Shown here piece after piece: positions 4,978-9,730 of a stretch of DNA of 9,730 nucleotides. Location of the stretch: contig CAZTKP010000098.1 in the NCBI GenBank assembly GCA_964614215.1, positions 1-9,730 of the forward strand, given 5' to 3'. A program made the translations under genes and the position numbers. The notes beneath the pieces were generated by a model. That model was not told the DNA's origin. It did no database searches and saw nothing but the letters and a program-made list of their open reading frames with translations. Position 1 is the stretch's first letter. Every line of letters begins with the position of its first letter. The stretch comes from CAZTKP01 sp964614215 (GTDB taxonomy: Bacteria; UBP6; UBA1177).

Positions 4978-7900
4978 CTAATCAAAACAGCTTGCAGAAT
5001 CCCACATACATTCATAACTACAGTAAACAAAATTATCGGGATATGTTGATCCCGGGAACATATCACCACACTTAACATTTGAATATCCTGTTTCCATACC
5101 CTGATCACAGTCCTCTCCCGGTTCTACAACTTTGTTCCCGCAAGTATTCTGAGCAAGAAGTGTGAAATACCGGAAATTTTCTGTGTTATCAATTGACAGA
5201 GACTCTATAAACGGATAAAAACCTTCTCCCAGGATCTTTAGTGAATACTGACCGTAAGGAACATTCATGAATTCAACCGTATCAGAAGCATCAACTGCTT
5301 CCTTTTTCTCAAAGATCACATCATTATGATCGAGAAGAATAATATTCAGCAGCTGTGAAGAAGTAAGATTTGTTGTTCCTCCTCCGTCAGAAGTCTGATT
5401 AACTTGTAAAAATAGTGTTCCTTTCTCTGTCCCCGTATTTACAGGATCAAGAAAGAAATCAACATTGAATTCCTCCCCGCTGTTTAGAGCAACAGTCTTT
5501 TTAATCGGATAAAAACCGTCTGCAAATCCTTTGACAGTATAAAAAGCAGGCGGCAGACCTTCAACAGTTACATTGGTCTTGTCACCCAGAAAGATCAGAA
5601 TATTTCCCGGTTCTATAGAAATTCCGGCATCAGGAAGCGGAGTTCCTTCCCCCATATTCTCCTGAAGAGTAATGTGAAGTTTACCTTTCACTCTGTTCAT
5701 AATTGTTGTGTCAGAATTTTCGGCACTCTGAGATATTGCCGCAGTGAATTTTCTTTCCCTTACCTTTTCATCTCCGTTTATCGTAAAAACACTTACTATG
5801 GATATCTCCACATAACATTCTCCAAAAGTCTCCATAGTCTCTTCAGCAAAGATCTGCGCAAGATTTGCAACTCTGTTTCCGTCCCCATCCTGATCAAATG
5901 TTGTAAAGTCGATATCCTTTTTCACAAAGGATTTTATACCCATATCGTTATCCACTTTAAATCCTTTCCTTTCACCATCATTCAAACCAGTCTCAACATA
6001 TCCGTAACCGTGCATCTTTACGGTCGCATTTTTAAATTTCCAGGCATCATTGAACTCTACAGGAACAACAACATCTATCATTCCAAGCATATCGAACATA
6101 GCTCCGAAAACTGGAACTTCCATATTCTTTTCATCCATTATTACAGAAACTGTCGGAACATTCTCTGTGAATTTATCGGCAAGTTTGATCTCGGCCGTAC
6201 TATCTTCAAGACCTTCGAATATCTGACTCACAGTTTTCTTAACACCTTCTATCAGGAAAACCATTTTAGGAGCATTTTCATATAGAGCCGTCATGTACTT
6301 CACAGCCAGAAAGAGACTTCTGAACATTTCATGCTTTTTCCACTCAGGCATTGTATCAGGTAACGTAGTAAGATAGTTTTCAAATATATAGTCAATGTGT
6401 ACTGTCGTCACTTCTGTTCCGTCGATCTGAACTCTTCCGTTATCTCCAATTGAATAAGTTCCCGGAACTCCTTTACAATCAACAACTGAAGCTGTATCTG
6501 ACAGCCACATACACATCACTGTGTCTGCATCTAAAGCTCCATTGAGATTCCCGAAATCCGGACCCTTTGTAGCATTAACATATTTCAGCAGTTCTCTGGC
6601 ATTCTTTTTTGACAGCAGATTATAAGGTTTAAGTTCAGCGACAGATACTTTTGCCAGACCTTCAGAGGCTCTTTCTCTGAGGTCAATTCTAGATTCTCTG
6701 TTTAAAAGCTTAAATGTTCTTGGAAGCTTGGAAAGATCAAAAATATCATCCAGCGCCACTGAACGTTCTCCACTCATATTCTTAACATAGGCATCGTAGA
6801 GAAAGTTCTTGAGATCATACCCACGGTAAACAGCAGCATAACGGCTTACATTTGTACTTGTCTTTTTATTTTTAATTCCTTCGTACAAAGCACCGATATA
6901 GTAAAGATTCTCAAAAAGATTAATGTTTCTGACCTTGCCTATCTCTGTATTAAAAAGCTTTTCCAGCTCAGCTTCAACTGCTGAAACAGACTCTCTGTCA
7001 GCAAAAAGATTTTTTAATGAAAGCTTTGTCACATCTATTGAGTTCAGGATAAACTCTAACGGGCTCATCACCGGATATTCCTTCTGAGTCCACTCATCAA
7101 GCAACAGTTCGATATTGACAGGCATACTTTTCTTTTTAATGTCGATATCTGAAAAGTGCGATGTTGCAGTTACAAGCACATTTGCCATATCAGGCTGCAT
7201 GATCGGATCTCCGGATGCAATGTTCATTATGGGATCACCGCTTGCAGTGAACATTATGGGGTCACCGCTTGCAGTCAGCATGATGGGATCACCTGAAGCC
7301 TGATTAAGAGCTGTGACTTCTCCGCCTTCGTCCATCCTTTCCGCACCGAGCATAATAGGATCTCCCGAAAATTCAGTTGTCAGATCCACAATAATCATGA
7401 TGGGATCACCCGAAAATGTTGTCCCTGACGGTGAGAACTCTATTTTCTTCATATTTGATCCTGTGGTTGTCGAAAGAAGCCTGTAACTTATTGTGTCCAG
7501 AGTGTCTGAACCGTTCTTAACTTCAGTTCCCGCTCCGAAAACTGTTACAGCGCCTTCGTTTATCCAGTAAGACATGTTGGCACTGAGGTCACTCACGTCG
7601 ATGTCACCTTCTTTTTCAACTGTGTAGAAAATTGCGGTCGAAAATGCCTCTGCGATCGTATTTGAATCATATTCCAGTTCAGCTTTTACCGTAACCTCAC
7701 CGGGGTTATCGGACCACACATCAGCTGAAGCATTTTCTATTTCATTGTTAATAACTGTCCAGACAACATTAAAAGAAGGGTGGAGTATCAGAGAATTTCC
7801 TGCAAGTGATGCTAAAACCGGATCAGTGGTATCCTCTATCACTCTTTCTTCAGGAGACAGAACCACTTCAAAACCGTTAAAAAGCTCTTTATAAACAGCA

Positions 7901-8622
7901 TCATCTCCAGACTCGATATCAGTTTCGACATCGTCAGCGATATCTTTTATCGAAGATCCATTCAGGATTGCTTTTACAGCAGAAAATCCTTCATGTATTC
8001 CTGTCATTTCTTCATATTCAAGTTCAGTAAGCCATCTACCTGTACCGACTTTGAGATACTTTCTGACATTCACTTCGATAGCGGCAATATCTGAACAGTT
8101 GCTTTCGCCCATGTCTGCGGCAAGACTTGTCATCGGGTTTACGTTCAGGTCCACATTATTCTGGTCTGAGGCAGTAAAACAGCCTTTCCAGTTTCCGGCT
8201 TCTACACAGTAGGAAGTATCCTCAACGAGATCGTAAATTATCTGGTAATTACCATTTTCATCGACTTGTGCCGAACCGATGGCTTCCTCGTTCCCGCAGA
8301 CAAAAAGTGATGCCGTTACATCTGAATAGTCCCCTGTTTCGCTAAAAACCTTTCCTGCGACAAGGCCCTCGGGCACATAAGTATCTTCGTCTGCATCCTC
8401 ATCCGGAGTTTCGTCAGCTGTATCATCAACAATGACCTCATCATCAACTTCTGAAGCATCTTCATCTGTTTCAATGTCAGTCGACTCATCGTTTTCAGTA
8501 TCTGCAACTTCATCTGAATCAGATCCGGCAAAAGAATCCTGATCAATCGGCGTCTTTTTGCTGTTGTCACATCCGGTGAAAATTAAAGTAAAAAACAGAG
8601 TTAAAATTAAAAATCTCTTCAT
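4978..8622 (-). CDS. Large multidomain lipoprotein with SGDPIM repeats
   Basis: A 1214-residue surface or periplasmic lipoprotein that I cannot assign to a named family. The signal peptide ends in lipobox IFTGC (Cys18, Asp at +2). Residues about 27-82 are an Asp/Glu/Thr/Ser-rich acidic tether. Residues 84-165 look like a carboxypeptidase-regulatory-type beta-sandwich with Cys109, Cys139 and Cys148. Residues 404-475 carry six exact SGDPIM hexapeptides, the last four at a strict 9-residue period. The middle (about 500-850) is mostly helical and unrecognised, with Cys704 and Cys716. DQDGDGN at 910-916 resembles a calcium loop. Residues 978-1060 and 1068-1158 are two related regulatory/PEGA-like modules (GFYPI and GFYPF). 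Residues 1161-1214 hold six cysteines starting CGNKVVEPGEDCDQG, like the Myxococcus cysteine-rich motif. GGAGGG at 8630-8635 supports the ATG at 8622. It is monocistronic by layout and divergent from the P-loop gene. Adhesion or sensing is possible but unproven. Confidence 0.92.
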   Translation of the reverse strand: MKRFLILTLFFTLIFTGCDNSKKTPIDQDSFAGSDSDEVADTENDESTDIETDEDASEVDDEVIVDDTADETPDEDADEDTYVPEGLVAGKVFSETGDYSDVTASLFVCGNEEAIGSAQVDENGNYQIIYDLVEDTSYCVEAGNWKGCFTASDQNNVDLNVNPMTSLAADMGESNCSDIAAIEVNVRKYLKVGTGRWLTELEYEEMTGIHEGFSAVKAILNGSSIKDIADDVETDIESGDDAVYKELFNGFEVVLSPEERVIEDTTDPVLASLAGNSLILHPSFNVVWTVINNEIENASADVWSDNPGEVTVKAELEYDSNTIAEAFSTAIFYTVEKEGDIDVSDLSANMSYWINEGAVTVFGAGTEVKNGSDTLDTISYRLLSTTTGSNMKKIEFSPSGTTFSGDPIMIIVDLTTEFSGDPIMLGAERMDEGGEVTALNQASGDPIMLTASGDPIMFTASGDPIMNIASGDPIMQPDMANVLVTATSHFSDIDIKKKSMPVNIELLLDEWTQKEYPVMSPLEFILNSIDVTKLSLKNLFADRESVSAVEAELEKLFNTEIGKVRNINLFENLYYIGALYEGIKNKKTSTNVSRYAAVYRGYDLKNFLYDAYVKNMSGERSVALDDIFDLSKLPRTFKLLNRESRIDLRERASEGLAKVSVAELKPYNLLSKKNARELLKYVNATKGPDFGNLNGALDADTVMCMWLSDTASVVDCKGVPGTYSIGDNGRVQIDGTEVTTVHIDYIFENYLTTLPDTMPEWKKHEMFRSLFLAVKYMTALYENAPKMVFLIEGVKKTVSQIFEGLEDSTAEIKLADKFTENVPTVSVIMDEKNMEVPVFGAMFDMLGMIDVVVPVEFNDAWKFKNATVKMHGYGYVETGLNDGERKGFKVDNDMGIKSFVKKDIDFTTFDQDGDGNRVANLAQIFAEETMETFGECYVEISIVSVFTINGDEKVRERKFTAAISQSAENSDTTIMNRVKGKLHITLQENMGEGTPLPDAGISIEPGNILIFLGDKTNVTVEGLPPAFYTVKGFADGFYPIKKTVALNSGEEFNVDFFLDPVNTGTEKGTLFLQVNQTSDGGGTTNLTSSQLLNIILLDHNDVIFEKKEAVDASDTVEFMNVPYGQYSLKILGEGFYPFIESLSIDNTENFRYFTLLAQNTCGNKVVEPGEDCDQGMETGYSNVKCGDMFPGSTYPDNFVYCSYECMWDSASCFD
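4981..5142 (-). other. C-terminal six-cysteine module
   Basis: Residues 1161-1214 of the large lipoprotein contain Cys1161, 1172, 1185, 1201, 1205 and 1212. The opening CGNKVVEPGEDCDQG matches the CGDGxxxxGExCDDG style motif of Myxococcus-type cysteine-rich repeats. These sit near the C terminus of extracytoplasmic proteins in Myxococcota and relatives. Three disulfides are plausible in an oxidising compartment. Only one unit is present. Confidence 0.7.
5149..5691 (-). other. Two tandem carboxypeptidase-regulatory/PEGA-like modules
   Basis: Residues 978-1060 and 1068-1158 of the large lipoprotein align by eye. LPPAFYTVKGFADGFYPIKKTV in the first corresponds to VPYGQYSLKILGEGFYPFIESL in the second. 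Each begins with a KGxLxLxV-type strand. The pattern fits small beta-sandwich modules typical of secreted bacterial proteins. The family name is inference; the internal duplication is seen directly. Confidence 0.6.
5872..5895 (-). other. Calcium-loop-like DxDGDGN motif
   Basis: Residues 910-917 of the large lipoprotein read DQDGDGNR. The spacing D-x-D-G-D-G resembles EF-hand/dockerin-type or thrombospondin-3-type calcium-binding loops. A single isolated loop without flanking helices is weak evidence for calcium binding. Confidence 0.4.
7198..7413 (-). repeat. Six SGDPIM peptide repeats in the large lipoprotein
   Basis: SGDPIM is encoded exactly six times, at residues 404-409, 419-424, 443-448, 452-457, 461-466 and 470-475. 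The start-to-start distances are 15, 24, 9, 9 and 9 residues, all multiples of three. The last four form ASGDPIM plus two variable residues, a 27-bp DNA period. Codons differ between copies: Ser is TCG, TCG, TCA, AGC, AGC and TCC, and Gly, Asp, Pro and Ile codons also vary. The peptide is therefore conserved while the DNA has drifted. Repeats four and five remain nearly identical in DNA. Confidence 0.95.
8377..8544 (-). other. Acidic low-complexity tether after the lipobox
   Basis: Residues about 27-82 of the large lipoprotein are dominated by Asp, Glu, Thr, Ser and Ala, with runs such as DTENDESTDIETDED and DETPDEDADED. The stretch follows the lipidated Cys18 directly and precedes the first folded-looking module. 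A disordered linker that holds the protein off the membrane is the usual reading. It might also bind divalent cations. Confidence 0.8.
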
Positions 8623-8658
8623 CTTCCCGCCCTCCGGTAATTTTTGTTCAGTTGCTAT

Positions 8659-8686
8659 ATTTTATATTAATTGTATAGAGAATCAA
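8659..8686 (-). promoter_or_regulatory. Predicted promoter of the large lipoprotein gene
   Basis: On the minus strand TTGATT (8681-8686) and TAAAAT (8659-8664) are separated by 16 nt, matching 4/6 and 5/6 of the sigma-70 hexamers. Transcription would start near 8652, leaving a leader of about 30 nt that contains GGAGGG at 8630-8635, 7 nt before the ATG. The surrounding DNA is AT-rich, so chance matches are easy and the call is moderate. Confidence 0.4.
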
Positions 8687-8745
8687 CCGTTTTTTTATAG
8701 AAACACTTATTAAACAGATATCTAAAATTTTTCTGACATGTCTTT

Positions 8746-8774
8746 TTGACTCTTGAACATTTAGACAGTATCAT
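8746..8774 (+). promoter_or_regulatory. Predicted promoter of the P-loop gene
   Basis: TTGACT (8746-8751) and TATCAT (8769-8774) are separated by exactly 17 nt, each matching 5 of 6 sigma-70 consensus bases. Transcription would start near 8781, giving a leader of about 30 nt with AGGAG just before the ATG at 8811. This is the best promoter match in the window. Confidence 0.6.
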
Positions 8775-8810
8775 GAAACGTTTGCAATGTTAATTTTCAG
8801 GAGAAATGAA

Positions 8811-9730
8811 ATGACAAAATTATTAGACACAGTTCTTCTTATGGCGCTTCCCGCGTCAGGTAAATCAGAAGTGAGAAGATTCATGGAAAAGCTCACACCT
8901 GAGCAGTGTGTAAAAGATATGCACATGGGCCCGACCCTGCAGCTTGACGATTATCCATACGTTCATTTTATGCACAGAATTGATGACGAACTTAAGGAAA
9001 TGGGCTGGGATTCTATCTTCTATCACGGCCCGACAAGACCTTTTAAAAATTCTTTTGAGTGGGGAACTCTCATACATCTTCTCAACATGGATTACGAAGA
9101 TCTGATCTCCGGCACGATCATTAAAGATGAATCCGCTGCACAGTGGCTTTTTGACAGACTTGACGATGCAAGAGAAAAAGTGGGACTTGATAGAGAGCTG
9201 GGAATGGTTCCCTGGGACATCAGAATTGAAGTAGGAAACATTCTTGAAAAGGAAGTTCGTGAATTCCTTGATGAGAAAAATGAGACAGCAGCTCAGGATA
9301 AAGAAGGAAAAACAATTGTTATCGAACTTGCAAGAGGCGGTCAGAACGGTGCCGCGATGCCGCTTTGTCCTCCGAGAGGCTATATGTACGCCTTTGATGA
9401 ATTCAGCGGAACTATCCTTGACAGAGCTTCCATCCTCTACGTCTGGGTTACACCTGAAGAAAGTCGTAGAAAGAACTACGAAAGAGCAAAACCGGACGGT
9501 CAGAGCTCAATCCTTCACCACGGTGTTCCATTGGAAGTTATGCTTGATGAATACGGATGTGATGACATCGACTATCTCATCAACAGATCAGACCAGCCGA
9601 ATACTGTCAAAGTTGAAAGATTCGTTGAAGCCGAAAAAAATGGCGAAAAAGTATACGTCACAAAAACCTGGAACCTTCCTATCGCAAGATTCGATAATAG
9701 AGACGATCTTACAACTTTCATCAGAAAAGA
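8811..9730 (+). CDS. P-loop kinase-like protein, partial (5' end)
   Basis: The frame is open from ATG 8811 to the window end (306 codons, no stop), so the protein is truncated by the window. AGGAG lies 7 nt before the start. Near the N terminus, LMALPASGKSEVRR contains a Walker A motif (Ala12 to Ser19, AxxxxGKS). TIVIELARGG at about 168-177 could be a Walker B-like strand ending in Glu. YVWVTPEESRRKNYERAK at 210-227 looks like the Arg-rich lid region of nucleotide or small-molecule kinases. There is no signal peptide, so it is cytoplasmic. The LPASGKSEVR opening and the MGPTLQLDDYPYVHFMHRID stretch give the impression of a conserved uncharacterised family, but I cannot name its substrate. It is transcribed divergently from the large lipoprotein gene, and nothing else in the context indicates its role. 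Confidence 0.9.
   Translation, partial: MTKLLDTVLLMALPASGKSEVRRFMEKLTPEQCVKDMHMGPTLQLDDYPYVHFMHRIDDELKEMGWDSIFYHGPTRPFKNSFEWGTLIHLLNMDYEDLISGTIIKDESAAQWLFDRLDDAREKVGLDRELGMVPWDIRIEVGNILEKEVREFLDEKNETAAQDKEGKTIVIELARGGQNGAAMPLCPPRGYMYAFDEFSGTILDRASILYVWVTPEESRRKNYERAKPDGQSSILHHGVPLEVMLDEYGCDDIDYLINRSDQPNTVKVERFVEAEKNGEKVYVTKTWNLPIARFDNRDDLTTFIRK

Larger units (their letters stand above)
8623..8810. promoter_or_regulatory. Divergent intergenic control region
   Basis: This 188-nt gap separates the minus-strand large lipoprotein gene from the plus-strand P-loop gene. It holds a back-to-back promoter candidate for each. Small perfect palindromes lie between them: AGATATCT at 8716-8723 and GACATGTC at 8735-8742. 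The second stands just ahead of the plus-strand -35 hexamer. No small gene or RNA gene is visible. Confidence 0.6.

Noticed and set aside
5674..6285. Plus-strand open frame of about 203 codons
   Set aside because: It lies antisense within the large lipoprotein gene, has no family features, and its reading is explained by the opposite coding strand.
7198..7303. 27-bp DNA repeat as a recombination or mobile element signal
   Set aside because: The period is in frame, the variation is mostly synonymous, and it lies within a gene, so a protein repeat explains it.
7198..7413. SGDPIM repeats as self-cleaving GDPH-type sites
   Set aside because: Each copy has a GDP triplet with an Asp-Pro bond, but the His of the known GDPH autocleavage motif is replaced by Ile and the required domain context is absent.
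8316..8570. Minus-strand overlapping frame of 84 codons rich in Met, Leu, Arg and Lys
   Set aside because: It is an out-of-frame reading of the acidic tether's repetitive GAT/GAA codons in the large lipoprotein gene.

Overview
The window looks like chromosomal DNA from a moderately AT-rich diderm (Gram-negative) bacterium. The evidence is three lipoproteins with lipobox signal peptides, one further secreted protein, an OmpA/MotB-type peptidoglycan-binding lipoprotein, and clear Shine-Dalgarno sites. The lineage cannot be fixed from this sequence. A very acidic Asp/Glu tether after a lipobox, plus a C-terminal CGxxxxxxGExCDxG cysteine motif, is the style of large lipoproteins common in Myxococcota/deltaproteobacteria and some candidate phyla, but this is only a hint.

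Layout: (1) Positions 1-101 hold two arrays of 7-bp tandem repeats lying against the 3' end of asnS. The second array is bracketed by an exact 10-bp direct repeat, one copy of which is the asnS C-terminal coding sequence. (2) Positions 102-4914, all on the minus strand, form one tightly packed five-gene operon. In transcription order it encodes an LPP20/FlgT-like lipoprotein (4914 to 4042), a secreted protein of unknown family (4037 to 3144), a zinc-ribbon membrane protein resembling the RDD family (3151 to 2447), a coiled-coil OmpA/MotB-type lipoprotein (2450 to 1506) and asparaginyl-tRNA synthetase (ATG at 1493 to 102). Genes overlap or are separated by 4-12 nt, so translational coupling is likely. 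A promoter whose -10 lies inside a perfect 17-bp palindrome precedes the first gene. (3) Positions 4978-8622, minus strand, encode a 1214-residue multidomain lipoprotein. It has an acidic tether, beta-sandwich-like modules, six exact SGDPIM hexapeptides, a calcium-loop-like motif, two tandem carboxypeptidase-regulatory/PEGA-like repeats and a six-cysteine C-terminal module. (4) Positions 8623-8810 are a divergent promoter region. (5) From 8811 on the plus strand runs the first 306 residues of a P-loop (kinase-like) cytoplasmic protein, cut by the window end.

Taken together, the four genes ahead of asnS look like a conserved-style envelope module: two outer-envelope lipoproteins, one of which can bind peptidoglycan, a periplasmic partner, and an inner-membrane protein with a cytoplasmic zinc ribbon. 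A housekeeping tRNA synthetase is carried as the last cistron. No mobile element, CRISPR array, tRNA, rRNA or defence system is visible. The most novel-looking element is the SGDPIM-repeat lipoprotein. The envelope module and the heptamer array next to asnS come next.
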